A stretch of 55,328 bases of DNA, taken from positions 1 to 55,328 of the IMG/VR virus record IMGVR_UViG_3300049491_000841; one strand, 5' to 3'. The translations under genes were made by a program, and so were the position numbers. Numbering within the stretch: the first letter of the stretch is position 1; each line of letters opens with the position of its first letter. This document shows, piece after piece, positions 25,094 to 31,537 of the stretch. The DNA comes from a virus. Under the pieces are notes generated by a model, which ran no database searches, was not told where the DNA came from, and saw nothing but the letters and a program-made list of their open reading frames with translations.

Positions 25094-25552
25094 ATGCAAA
25101 TGCAAGCTCTGCCTGCTCGAAAGCGTGCTTACGCAAAGAATCGAGCTAAGGGCATGAATATGACGCAAGCTGCTCTGGCTGCGGGATATGCGCATAGTAC
25201 TGCGAAGACGGCCAGCACGCATATTGAAACCCCGGATGTCAAAGCCGTGTTCAGATCGCTCATGCAAGCGGCTCTTCCACCGAAGTCTCTGGTTGCTGTT
25301 GTCCAGGAAGGACTTATGGCTGTAGATACACGTCTTGCTAGCGTGGATGGCAAGTTCACGGATGAACGCAAGGTGCCAGACTACGCTACCAGGTTGAAGT
25401 ATCTGCAAGCTGCCGCGGAGTACGCTGGATACGTGTCAACTGAGGAAAAGCAGCAATCCAGCGTGCACGTGCTGGCCATGCTGCAATCCCAGCCTGTACT
25501 CGATCAACCATCATCACAGCCGGCCATAGACGTGCCCAGCGAGCAAAGCTGA
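25094..25552 (+). CDS. terS: Terminase small subunit candidate
   Basis: 152 residues. The N-terminal region KRAYAKNRAKGMNMTQAALA, then AGYAHSTAKTASTHIETPDV, is the helix-turn-helix layout of many small terminases. The middle (YATRLKYLQAAAEYAGYV) matches their oligomerisation helices. The C-terminal 40 residues are a flexible Gln/Pro/Ser tail. It lies 20 kb from the large subunit on this map, which is unusual but known. The protein would bind the packaging site, possibly the nearby 11-bp repeats. Confidence 0.65.
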   Translation: MQMQALPARKRAYAKNRAKGMNMTQAALAAGYAHSTAKTASTHIETPDVKAVFRSLMQAALPPKSLVAVVQEGLMAVDTRLASVDGKFTDERKVPDYATRLKYLQAAAEYAGYVSTEEKQQSSVHVLAMLQSQPVLDQPSSQPAIDVPSEQS

Positions 25553-25571
25553 TTCTAACGTAAAATACTCA

Positions 25572-25598
25572 TTTGGACCAATGTTCATGCGGTCCAAA
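25572..25598. promoter_or_regulatory. Perfect inverted repeat
   Basis: TTTGGACC (25572-25579) and GGTCCAAA (25591-25598) flank an 11-base loop, 20 bases after the terS stop. No T-run follows, so it could be an operator or an RNA stem rather than a classical terminator. Confidence 0.6.
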
Positions 25599-25748
25599 CG
25601 CATATTCACCCACGTTTCGCACAATACTGATTATGTTTAGTTGTGGGTCGAGAAGTAGTTTCCTTTTTCCTTGTCACAGCCGGATAGATGTGGGGCAGCA
25701 CCCCTTTTGACCGGGTGGACTTGTGATATGCACTCCTTGTGAAAATCA

Positions 25749-25754
25749 TATAAT
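25749..25754 (+). promoter_or_regulatory. Probable -10 box for the purine-rich genes
   Basis: A perfect TATAAT 18 bases before the ATG at 25773. No convincing -35 at 16-18 bp; CTTGTGA occurs twice upstream and may bind an activator. Confidence 0.4.
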
Positions 25755-25772
25755 TTTGGCAATCTTAAACAT

Positions 25773-25961
25773 ATGACAAAGGTTGATTTAAGGAGAGCGA
25801 TACGCAGGACAGGGATGAGCGATGACGAAGCGATGGATGCGATGCAGAGAGAGGCATGGCCGCGGGTAGTGAGTGATTTATGTGTGAGGGTTGAGGATGT
25901 GGCGATGGAGGACATAGCGAGAGCGGTGGAGTGGCTGGAGACGTATGGGGTGAGGTTTTGA
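25773..25961 (+). CDS. Small acidic protein with foreign codon use
   Basis: 62 residues (TKVDLRRAIRRTGMSDDEAM, then REAWPRVVSDLCVRVEDVAM). Coding strand is markedly G/A-rich and C-poor with AGG, GCG and GAG codons, unlike the flanking genes. Helical; no family recognised. Forms a pair with the next gene, one base apart. The composition suggests recent acquisition from another genome. Confidence 0.5.
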   Translation: MTKVDLRRAIRRTGMSDDEAMDAMQREAWPRVVSDLCVRVEDVAMEDIARAVEWLETYGVRF

Positions 25962-25962
25962 A

Positions 25963-26169
25963 ATGAGTAAGGACGAAGAATTTGCGAAGAGGATGGTGAT
26001 GATTTTTGAGATTGAGGTAGGGATGGACATGAAGGAGCGTGAGGAAGTAGAGGAGATGAATAGGATGTTGAAGGAATACGGGTGTTTTACAGGATGGGTG
26101 ATGAAGAAAGAAGAGATTGAAGAAGGCGATAGAAATGGGCAGCGTAAAGCAAGGAAACGGAGGAATTGA
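25963..26169 (+). CDS. Small charged helical protein with foreign codon use
   Basis: 68 residues, Met/Glu/Lys-rich (KEREEVEEMNRMLKEYG) with a basic C-terminus (RNGQRKARKRRN). Same purine-rich composition as its partner upstream. Its end meets the structured region at 26170. Function unknown. Confidence 0.45.
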   Translation: MSKDEEFAKRMVMIFEIEVGMDMKEREEVEEMNRMLKEYGCFTGWVMKKEEIEEGDRNGQRKARKRRN

Positions 26170-26725
26170 ATGCGGGCATGGAATTCCCAGAGATGACCTT
26201 TCCGGTTGAGCTACGTGGCACCTATGGCCAACAGACACGGTTGTCCGCGGTAGGCGGACCTCAACTGGGAACACTTACCGCAGCGCTGGTGGCTGGGCAG
26301 TAACTTTGGACCATTTGCTCGGCGTTTCGCCCGTTGTGGGGGCCACCCTTACAGGCGGTTTGGACTTGGATCGGGTTGGTACCCGAAAGCCGGTCCCCGT
26401 ACGTGGCGTGATCGTCAGCAACCTCGTGCAACACCTGCGAATTATTGAGAGGCTGGGGTTTTAACCCGGTAGCTTCAGCCCGCGGTGTGGAAAAATAAAG
26501 CCGGTGCTGGGTGAACCCAAACACCGGCTGTCGGGCGACTGGGGAGCCGATAAAACAAATAGTCGGCGCAGTGCCATAAGCCCGGAAAAATCCGTCCGGG
26601 ACGGAAAAGAATAGGCGCCGGATTTCTCCCGGCGCCTTTACTGTGTCCCTGATCGGACGTGTTTGACGGACCCCACCAACTGGGTTGTCACCGACCAGGA
26701 AACTGAAATTTATTCCGCCAAACAC
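26170..26725 (-). ncRNA. Putative large structured non-coding RNA
   Basis: About 555 bases between convergent genes, dense in strong stems: GTCCGC/GCGGAC (loop GGTAG) near 26245; TCGGGT/ACCCGA near 26375; AGCCGGTG/CACCGGCT enclosing GGGT/ACCC near 26500-26530; CCCGG/CCGGG near 26590; GGCGCCGG/CCGGCGCC near 26615-26637. A leftward promoter at 26732-26760 faces it, so minus-strand transcription is favoured. A 154-codon minus frame exists but has no recognisable domain and spans the hairpins. Size and phage context recall ornate phage RNAs such as GOLLD or ROOL, but identity to either is not shown. Confidence 0.5.
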
Positions 26726-26731
26726 ACCGGC

Positions 26732-26760
26732 AATAAATGCCGAGTGCGTTAGAACGTCAA
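26732..26760 (-). promoter_or_regulatory. Leftward promoter for the structured region
   Basis: Minus strand: TTGACG (26760-26755), 17-bp spacer, TTTATT (26737-26732). Start expected near 26725, at the edge of the hairpin-rich region. Confidence 0.5.
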
Positions 26761-26948
26761 GAACTATTTTTCACTTTTAGTTCGGAGGACATCCATGGCA
26801 CCGCTTGTACTTTGGGAATCCGAATCTTTTTCACGTCTTTGATTCGTATTCCTTTTCGGAACGGAATCCACACTTTCGAACAAGACGGTTTAGGCAATAG
26901 CTCACTCCAGTTCGTGCCGCATTTTAGACTTACGTTTTGGTTGATCAT
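26757..26948 (-). CDS. Small basic hypothetical protein
   Basis: 63 residues from the ATG at 26948, which forms an ATGA overlap with the upstream gene. Basic with two cysteines (VWIPFRKGIRIKDVKKIRIP). An upstream extension in the same frame overlaps the neighbour and was excluded. Last gene of the leftward block. Confidence 0.5.
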   Translation of the reverse strand: MINQNVSLKCGTNWSELLPKPSCSKVWIPFRKGIRIKDVKKIRIPKVQAVPWMSSELKVKNSS

Positions 26949-27178
26949 ATCTCTGAGAATCGTGACTGATTTAAGCGGTTCATAGAATAGATTATTCCTG
27001 GAGCAAGTCTGACAAGTTCCATCCCGCCAATCGGAGTTGCGCGATGAATATGATGCTCGCACAGCCATTGCAATAGATCTTCAGGATGACAGACGCATCC
27101 TTTGTCGAAATAAAATAGAGCTACGGCAGGACCATCTTCGAACCTGCATTGATATTTTTGATCTTTGTTTTCAGGCAC
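26945..27178 (-). CDS. Small phage protein (CHPEDLLQWLCEHH)
   Basis: 77 residues. The centre VCHPEDLLQWLCEHHIHRAT has a Cys/His arrangement that could bind zinc. The type is familiar from phage early regions but unassigned. Coupled to the next gene. Confidence 0.55.
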   Translation of the reverse strand: MPENKDQKYQCRFEDGPAVALFYFDKGCVCHPEDLLQWLCEHHIHRATPIGGMELVRLAPGIIYSMNRLNQSRFSEI

Positions 27179-27184
27179 TTGGTT

Positions 27185-27472
27185 TTAGTGGGGAACACGA
27201 TTCTCGATGTAGGCATCTAGTTCATTTTTCATTGGAATAAGTAATTTCTTCTCAATCTTAAGACTCTCTCGGTGCATCTTAGCCAGCGCTATTTCGTCCA
27301 ATGTGGACGTTCCTCTTTTCATCCTAGCTCTCAGGTTTTTGATTTTTTTACGCGTGGTCGCCAGTTCGATCATCAAAGGGTCGAGTTGATCGGTGATTTT
27401 CTTTTCGTTACGGAGTAGCCAATCCATCTCGGATTGATCGCAACGGAGTTTGCCGTCTTTTTTAGTGTCCAT
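27185..27472 (-). CDS. Small coiled-coil protein
   Basis: 95 residues, helical and charged throughout (LMIELATTRKKIKNLRARMK, HRESLKIEKKLL), predicted antiparallel coiled coil. Function unknown. Confidence 0.55.
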   Translation of the reverse strand: MDTKKDGKLRCDQSEMDWLLRNEKKITDQLDPLMIELATTRKKIKNLRARMKRGTSTLDEIALAKMHRESLKIEKKLLIPMKNELDAYIENRVPH

Positions 27473-27484
27473 GCTTGGTTTTAT

Positions 27485-27859
27485 TCAAATGTGGTCGTCG
27501 AATCGCTGATCATTTTCGTTCGGAGAAAATACATTCTCAATGCCAGGATAGCAGCGCATCCATCCTCCTGCATCGTCAGTAATCCAAACGCGCCCATTTT
27601 CTATATATGCCTTGGTTTCACCATCCGTTCCGCGATAGGTAACGCCATATATTTTATCCGAACTAGTCGGTGCAACGCCGCGGATGAACTCTTCGTTGGG
27701 AGGCATTGGGAACAGTTGTTCTGGCCATTCTATGAGACTATGCCATGCGCCGCAGCAACAAGGTCCAGAAGCCATATCACATCTCTGATGAGAGCCATTG
27801 AAATGTGAAATTTCAGTTGGCATCGGAATCAGCTCTGGTGGCTCTTGTTTGTTATTCAT
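27485..27859 (-). CDS. Hypothetical protein with GPCCCGAWH motif
   Basis: 124 residues. The MASGPCCCGAWH cluster (30-41) resembles the Cys-Cys-Gly-Ala-His motif of small phage proteins. Residues 70-110 are beta-rich (IYGVTYRGTDGETKAYIENG). Possible metal binding; no activity assigned. Confidence 0.5.
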   Translation of the reverse strand: MNNKQEPPELIPMPTEISHFNGSHQRCDMASGPCCCGAWHSLIEWPEQLFPMPPNEEFIRGVAPTSSDKIYGVTYRGTDGETKAYIENGRVWITDDAGGWMRCYPGIENVFSPNENDQRFDDHI

Positions 27860-27891
27860 GGATTTCTTTCTCGCCGTGCCTGACCTCTGCG

Positions 27892-28095
27892 TTAACCGCC
27901 ATACTCTACCACGTATCCGAGTTCCGAAGTTACTTTATGGCCGGTCGAACGTGCATGTTTAGCGGCTTTCCTTTGGACGGTAAGATAGTCCTGTTCACGC
28001 CAGTCGCATTGCGTGCAGTGAGCGATCCCGTGAATGAGACCTTTGCGTCTAACAATGAGATGCTGAGCCAACGATTTAGATTCGGTGTTGTTCAT
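27892..28095 (-). CDS. Small zinc-finger protein
   Basis: 67 residues. CTQCDW (27-32) and two histidines in AAKHARSTGH (44-53) form a C2H2-like arrangement; the surrounding sequence (A-x2-HA-x2-TGH-x-V) recurs in small phage and actinophage proteins. Probably nucleic-acid or protein binding. Confidence 0.6.
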   Translation of the reverse strand: MNNTESKSLAQHLIVRRKGLIHGIAHCTQCDWREQDYLTVQRKAAKHARSTGHKVTSELGYVVEYGG

Positions 28096-28153
28096 GCAGT
28101 TTGTTCCGAGCGGAGTTGTTCAAGTCTTTCTTAGGTTGTCATATCTCAAAGGG

Positions 28154-28345
28154 CTATGACAATGTGAATGGCGATTCTGGAAATCGGCATACCCCATCTT
28201 CGTTTTGGAAAATCCAACTTGGCCTATTACCTCTCTGAATGTGTTCAGCGAGGTACCAGCACTCCTCAGCGGATCGTTCTCCGTCGCGTCGGCGAAGATA
28301 CTCCCAAAGTTTGTAAGCGAGTTCGCGTGTGTTCATAACTGTCAC
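28154..28345 (-). CDS. Small hypothetical protein
   Basis: 63 residues, GTG start overlapping the upstream stop (GTGA); an ATG three codons later is the alternative. Helical (TRELAYKLWEYLRRRDGE), with Trp-rich C-terminus. No family recognised. Confidence 0.45.
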   Translation of the reverse strand: MTVMNTRELAYKLWEYLRRRDGERSAEECWYLAEHIQRGNRPSWIFQNEDGVCRFPESPFTLS

Positions 28346-28563
28346 AACAAGTCGTGCGATCCAACGCTCGTTTCACTCTCTGCGTTAGGAGGAATCCACA
28401 CTGAGCACGTGAACGTCTTTCTGGTCATTTCTGGCCCAGCCCCAGGATCATCGGTTTCGATGGCCGTCCGGTGTTCGTTCGAGCACCTTCCCCACCACTC
28501 TCCCAGCCTCCCCCAAGATTTACAGGTCTCACAGGAGGTCTTCTGTCGTTTTCCGGTTTTCAT
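28342..28563 (-). CDS. Small zinc-binding protein
   Basis: 73 residues. Cysteines in CETCKSWGRLGEWWGRC (11-27) and FTC further on resemble the CxxC-x-W-x(n)-C knuckle of phage zinc-finger proteins. Function unknown. Confidence 0.5.
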   Translation of the reverse strand: MKTGKRQKTSCETCKSWGRLGEWWGRCSNEHRTAIETDDPGAGPEMTRKTFTCSVWIPPNAESETSVGSHDLL

Positions 28564-28584
28564 GGATGCTCGTCGTATCCTGTA

Positions 28585-28809
28585 TTACTGATCTCTACAT
28601 CCCGCAATCGCGGGCTGAAGAAACCAGCTTTTATCACGACGCACGTTTGTTTCTCCAAGACGCAAACACTTGTTGTGTTTTTCAAGTGTTTCCCACGTTG
28701 TTAATCCTTCCGATACGGATCGGTGCGCCCTTTGGTAATGCGCACTGCAAAGACCGCGCGACATCGGAGAGCGTTCGCACTCTGGGTAGATACATCTTGC
28801 TTTTTTCAT
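28585..28809 (-). CDS. Small zinc-binding protein, first gene of the leftward block
   Basis: 74 residues from the ATG at 28809. The motif ARCIYPECERSPMSRGLCSA followed by HYQR is a C3H-type zinc knuckle, then TWETLEKHNK, as in many phage HNH-related or regulatory small proteins. The frame stays open upstream but would overlap the divergent gene. Transcribed from the divergent site at 28836-28847. Confidence 0.6.
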   Translation of the reverse strand: MKKARCIYPECERSPMSRGLCSAHYQRAHRSVSEGLTTWETLEKHNKCLRLGETNVRRDKSWFLQPAIAGCRDQ

Positions 28810-28835
28810 CTGCGCAACAAATTCCCACAAAGAGT

Positions 28836-28847
28836 TTGACAAGTCAA
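28836..28847. promoter_or_regulatory. Palindromic operator overlapping divergent -35 boxes
   Basis: TTGACAAGTCAA is an inverted repeat (TTGAC-AA-GTCAA) between divergent genes. It contains TTGACA reading right and TTGACT reading left (28847-28842), so one bound protein could control both directions. The matching -10 boxes are weak. Confidence 0.5.
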
Positions 28848-28870
28848 CGAAATAATGCAGAATCTTTCGC

Positions 28871-29092
28871 ATGGCAGAAATGACCTTGAAAACCAAAGTT
28901 CTAACGTGGAAACAACTGCATTGCGAATCAACTTTAGAAATGGTACGACTCGACAACTTGCTCTCTGAAATCTTCGATGAGATCGAGCGGAGAGCGGAGG
29001 GGAACATGCTAAAGACCAGCAAGCTGGAAGGATCGCATTACGCCGCGATGAAAGAAGTGCGAACCGAACTCGGAATCCCGCGCAAGCCATGA
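28871..29092 (+). CDS. Small helical hypothetical protein
   Basis: 73 residues, first rightward gene after the divergent site. Helical (MVRLDNLLSEIFDEIERRAE). Ends by ATGA overlap with the next gene. No family recognised. Confidence 0.5.
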   Translation: MAEMTLKTKVLTWKQLHCESTLEMVRLDNLLSEIFDEIERRAEGNMLKTSKLEGSHYAAMKEVRTELGIPRKP

Positions 29093-29304
29093 ATTGGATT
29101 TCTGCTGACCGAATTGAGTCTTTCCCGGAATGTCACAGCATGCCGATGAAGATAAAACGCCTCTTGATCTCGCTCGACGGCGAGTCGGAAGCTTTTCTTG
29201 GCTGGTATTTTCCTACCGCGAAGGTCTGGCGAAGGGAAGGCTCGACCAGCGATTGGCACCCTACGCATTTCATGCCACTTCCGAAACATCCAAATGTCCC
29301 ATGA
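29089..29304 (+). CDS. DUF551-like small protein
   Basis: 71 residues. Begins MNWISADRIESFPECHSMPM and ends THFMPLPKHPNVP; the terminal W/F-MPLP-x-x-P motif and short beta-rich body fit DUF551-type phage proteins. Coupled on both sides by ATGA overlaps. Confidence 0.6.
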   Translation: MNWISADRIESFPECHSMPMKIKRLLISLDGESEAFLGWYFPTAKVWRREGSTSDWHPTHFMPLPKHPNVP

Positions 29305-29579
29305 ACTTAACCTGCGAATCCTGCGGAAACTATACAATCATGAAACCTTACCAACCGAAGGCCGGAGACCAGGCATTGGCCACTCTCGGCCCGGACTACG
29401 CACCCAACGAGCGCGTGAAAGTGACCATCATGGGAGCCGACAAAATCCCAGATGCCTGGGTCTGTCGTGACGACGAAGACCGAACACTGATCGTGCGCAC
29501 CCGGAAACTCTCGGCGCTATCAGTTCCGAGAGCTAAACGTTGTTCTTTGAGCGGTGTTCTCTTGCCGTGCAACCGATAA
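29301..29579 (+). CDS. Small zinc-knuckle protein running into the first stem-loop element
   Basis: 92 residues from an ATGA-coupled start. The N-terminus CESCGNY is a zinc knuckle; the middle (QALATLGPDYAPNERVKVTI) is beta-rich. The last 16 codons are encoded by the left arm of stem-loop element 1, so the natural C-terminus may have been altered by insertion of that element. Confidence 0.5.
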   Translation: MNLTCESCGNYTIMKPYQPKAGDQALATLGPDYAPNERVKVTIMGADKIPDAWVCRDDEDRTLIVRTRKLSALSVPRAKRCSLSGVLLPCNR

Positions 29580-29698
29580 CAAGGGGCACGGGGAAAGGCA
29601 GTGAAGGTTGGTATGCAATGCTGGGACGCTGGCAATAAGCGCAACCAAATGAAGTAACTGCGAAATCAAGGGGACACCGCTCAGAGAATAGCCACAAA
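29532..29698 (+). ncRNA. Long stem-loop element 1 of 4
   Basis: Starts with the shared GCTAAACGTTGTTCTTTGA and ends with TCAGAGAATAG. Arms 29543-29557 and 29674-29688 pair over 15 bp with one G-U. The upper stem GAGCGGTGT/ACACCGCTC differs from the other copies but remains paired. The interior has CCGTGC/GCACGG and GGTTG/CAACC stems. Adjacent to element 2 with one base between. Confidence 0.75.
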
Positions 29699-29699
29699 A

Positions 29700-29840
29700 A
29701 CGTTGTTATTTGAGTGCTGCCGTCCGGTACAATGCTAGCGTTGGTTCCTTATTGCCATCGCTCTTGCAAAGTGAGAATCCGGTTTACCTGATGATACAGG
29801 ACTCAGGCGGCAGCACTCAAAGAATAGCGTGAATAAAATC
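29700..29840 (+). ncRNA. Long stem-loop element 2 of 4
   Basis: Starts ACGTTGTTATTTGAG and ends CTCAAAGAATAGCGTGAATAAAA. Arms 29706-29722 and 29808-29824 pair at 16 of 17 positions; upper stem GTGCTGCCG/CGGCAGCAC is unique to this copy and fully compensated. A 13-codon GTG-initiated frame follows (29829-29870) and stops inside element 3. Confidence 0.75.
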
Positions 29841-29865
29841 GGCCTTGGCCATTTACGAATGAAAC

Positions 29866-30010
29866 GCTAAACGTTGTTCTTTGAATCGGGCGCAGGCAAT
29901 CGCATGCTGTGTGCTGGTAGGAGCAATCCCTGATTGATGCGAAGTTCCACAGGGGCACTCTAGCGCCAGCACACAAATGCGCCCGACTCAGAGAACAGCG
30001 TGAAGAAAAT
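29866..30010 (+). ncRNA. Long stem-loop element 3 of 4, with internal pseudoknot
   Basis: Arms 29871-29894 and 29978-30001 pair at 23 of 24 positions. Inside, GTGTGCTGG (29909-29917) pairs with CCAGCACAC (29966-29974), CCCTG (29928-29932) with CAGGG (29950-29954), and ATGCGA in the resulting loop (29937-29942) can pair with TCGCAT 5' of the stem (29900-29905), giving a pseudoknot. The right arm contains the GTG of the next small gene. Confidence 0.78.
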
Positions 30011-30245
30011 CATCCCTATGACCCGACGAATCGAATCAGATGCTATCGCTCCACACAAGAAACTGCTCGGTCGAAGTCTGCCTTCTACGAAGTATGGTGC
30101 TTGGATTGTGGATCGAGTTAGCGACCAAGTTTCCGGGAGATCGCGACTCGTAACGGAGAATTTGAAGGGCGAACAATGGCTCTGGACAGAAACTCTGATC
30201 TCGATGTTTGAGGTTGTTGATAGTGACGGTGCAGTTGGCTCTTGA
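30000..30245 (+). CDS. Small hypothetical protein between stem-loop elements
   Basis: 81 residues from a GTG in the right arm of element 3 (VKKIIPMTRR); the ATG at 30018 (MTRRIESD) is an alternative. Mixed alpha/beta (KYGAWIVDRVSDQVSGRSRL). No family recognised. If the GTG is used, the long stem would sequester the start and could control translation. Confidence 0.45.
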   Translation: MKKIIPMTRRIESDAIAPHKKLLGRSLPSTKYGAWIVDRVSDQVSGRSRLVTENLKGEQWLWTETLISMFEVVDSDGAVGS

Positions 30246-30289
30246 CAAAAATCGCGCTGTGTGAGAGAAAAGAATTGTTGGTGCCAGTG

Positions 30290-30482
30290 TGAAAACTGGT
30301 TTAAGGTTAAGCGACTTTATATGAGCTTCCTGCTCAGGACGATGCCCGACTCTGGGCCATCGGGCTTCACCTTAAAGCTTTTTCACCCTGAGCAGGATTT
30401 TCCTTTACCAACCTCGTGGCCTCCTTCCGCTAATGCTGCGGCAACGGGGCTTAAAACGGCTGGCGCGGTAAACCAAGCCAGC
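30290..30482 (+). ncRNA. Pseudoknot-like structured element
   Basis: TTTAAGGT (30300-30307) pairs with ACCTTAAA (30369-30376), while TCCTGCTCAGG (30328-30338) pairs with CCTGAGCAGGA (30387-30397), crossing the first helix. GCCCGA/TCGGGC (30344-30365) forms an internal hairpin and GCTGGC/GCCAGC (30459-30482) a 3' hairpin directly before element 4. A 75-codon GTG frame (30261-30485) overlaps but has no recognisable domain. Confidence 0.5.
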
Positions 30483-30645
30483 TAAACGTTGTTCTTTGAA
30501 TCGGGGGATGGTGGAACTTGAGAATAGACACGGGGAGTCGCGCTCCCTGAGTTAAAATAGGCATAGGGCTGTTGAAGCTGAAGCTGAAATTACTCGTGCA
30601 GGTGCGAAGCCTGCTCCCCCGACTCAGAGAACAACGTGAAGAAAA
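30481..30645 (+). ncRNA. Long stem-loop element 4 of 4
   Basis: Arms 30486-30507 and 30616-30637 pair at 21 of 22 positions. Interior hairpins GGGAG/CTCCC (30533-30547) and GCAGG/CCTGC (30598-30614) have loops containing TCGC and GCGA, which could kiss. Followed by CGTGAAGAAAA as in element 3; a 29-codon GTG frame begins there. Confidence 0.75.
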
Positions 30646-30850
30646 GCGGCCCTGGCTCTTTTTGCATCATGGGCGCGCGACGGTCGGAGCGCGGGCGAGT
30701 TGTCCCTGCCGGTTCTCAATGGTGAGGTTTCCGAAGAGGCTCCGAACAAACTGCGATGACTACCGATTGTCCGAAAAGACCTGACTTTAGCAGCCGAACT
30801 CAGCAATGGGTTCGGTCTGCCCCAAGCCCGGAACCGAAAGACTCAACATT
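30646..30850 (+). other. Non-coding stretch after element 4
   Basis: No convincing gene apart from a 29-codon frame starting in element 4. Holds a CCGAAC/GTTCGG hairpin (near 30799-30822) just before the next gene. May be a leader or the end of the structured tract. Confidence 0.4.
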
Positions 30851-31057
30851 ATGAATGACTCAACTCTGATTCAAAGGCTAAGAGGATTCTATGCTGTGCC
30901 CGTGAATGATGGTGCTGGACTTCTGAATGGAGAATCCACATTTGTTCGCAGCTTTCCAGTTCCGAATATTTGCCTTGAGGCAGCAAATAGAATCGAACGT
31001 CTGGAGATCGAATTACAGGAATTGAAGGAAAACGAAAGAATCGCGTGCGAAGTATGA
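30851..31057 (+). CDS. Small hypothetical protein
   Basis: 68 residues from the ATG at 30851. The C-terminal half (CLEAANRIERLEIELQELKE) is a short coiled coil of the type common in small phage proteins. No function assigned. Confidence 0.55.
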   Translation: MNDSTLIQRLRGFYAVPVNDGAGLLNGESTFVRSFPVPNICLEAANRIERLEIELQELKENERIACEV

Positions 31058-31084
31058 GCGCTGTGAGGCCGTTAAACTAACTCT

Positions 31085-31477
31085 ATGAGTGATTGGATAT
31101 TTCTTGAGAAGCATCGTGCTACAAAAGCAACAGTCTCGGTTCCACCTCATTACACTTCGGATTCAAGCTATGGCTGCAACGGCTTATTCAGATTTGAAAT
31201 GGATGGGCACTTGATTAGATGCGTGGCCAGCGATGGGTTTGGGTGGAAGCATGTGTCAGTCAGTCTTGAGAACGAAAGAAAATGCCCGACTTGGAAGATC
31301 ATGTGCGCCGTAAAAGACCTGTTCTGGGATGAGGATCAGGTCGTGGTTCAGTTTCATCCGAAGAAGAAGGACTATGTGAACTGGCACTCATATTGCCTGC
31401 ATTTGTGGCAATGCCTGGACAAAGAATTCCCAATTCCTGAACCAATCTTAGTTGGACCAAAACGATCTCTGGAATGA
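31085..31477 (+). CDS. DUF7694-like conserved phage protein
   Basis: 130 residues. Recognisable blocks: CNGLFRFEMDG, GFGWKHVSVSLENERKCPTW, CAVKDLFWDEDQVVVQFHP, YCLHLWQCLD and ILVGPKR, matching a widespread uncharacterised phage family. Usually coded among early or middle genes. Activity unknown. Confidence 0.8.
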   Translation: MSDWIFLEKHRATKATVSVPPHYTSDSSYGCNGLFRFEMDGHLIRCVASDGFGWKHVSVSLENERKCPTWKIMCAVKDLFWDEDQVVVQFHPKKKDYVNWHSYCLHLWQCLDKEFPIPEPILVGPKRSLE

Positions 31478-31537
31478 GAGAGACTAACGTAACTATATGA
31501 ACCACGACAAGAACAGAAACAGAACCATGCAACTGAA

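Noticed and set aside
26186-26225. tRNA-like 5' half on the minus strand (CGTAGCTCAACCGG)
   Set aside because: Looks like a D arm, but no pairing D-stem partner, anticodon loop or T arm could be found; possibly part of the large RNA.
25765-26274. Long minus-strand frame opposite the purine-rich genes
   Set aside because: Translation is low-complexity Pro/His/Ser/Leu, as expected from the complement of purine-rich coding sequence.
26261-26725. 154-codon minus-strand frame as a protein gene
   Set aside because: It spans several strong perfect hairpins, has no recognisable domain and lies between blocks; an RNA explanation is preferred, though coding cannot be excluded.
30261-30485. 75-codon GTG frame as a protein gene
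   Set aside because: Overlaps the pseudoknot-like element with 11-bp and 8-bp perfect helices; no domain or ribosome-binding site. Kept only as an alternative.
29532-30645. Integron attC sites
   Set aside because: The long hairpins recall attC, but the ends lack the RYYYAAC/GTTRRRY core pair, there is no integrase, and the arms are too long and conserved.
29532-30645. CRISPR array or type III toxin-antitoxin repeats
   Set aside because: Units are 141-167 bases with unique interiors and no cas or toxin gene; CRISPR repeats and ToxI-type repeats are far shorter.
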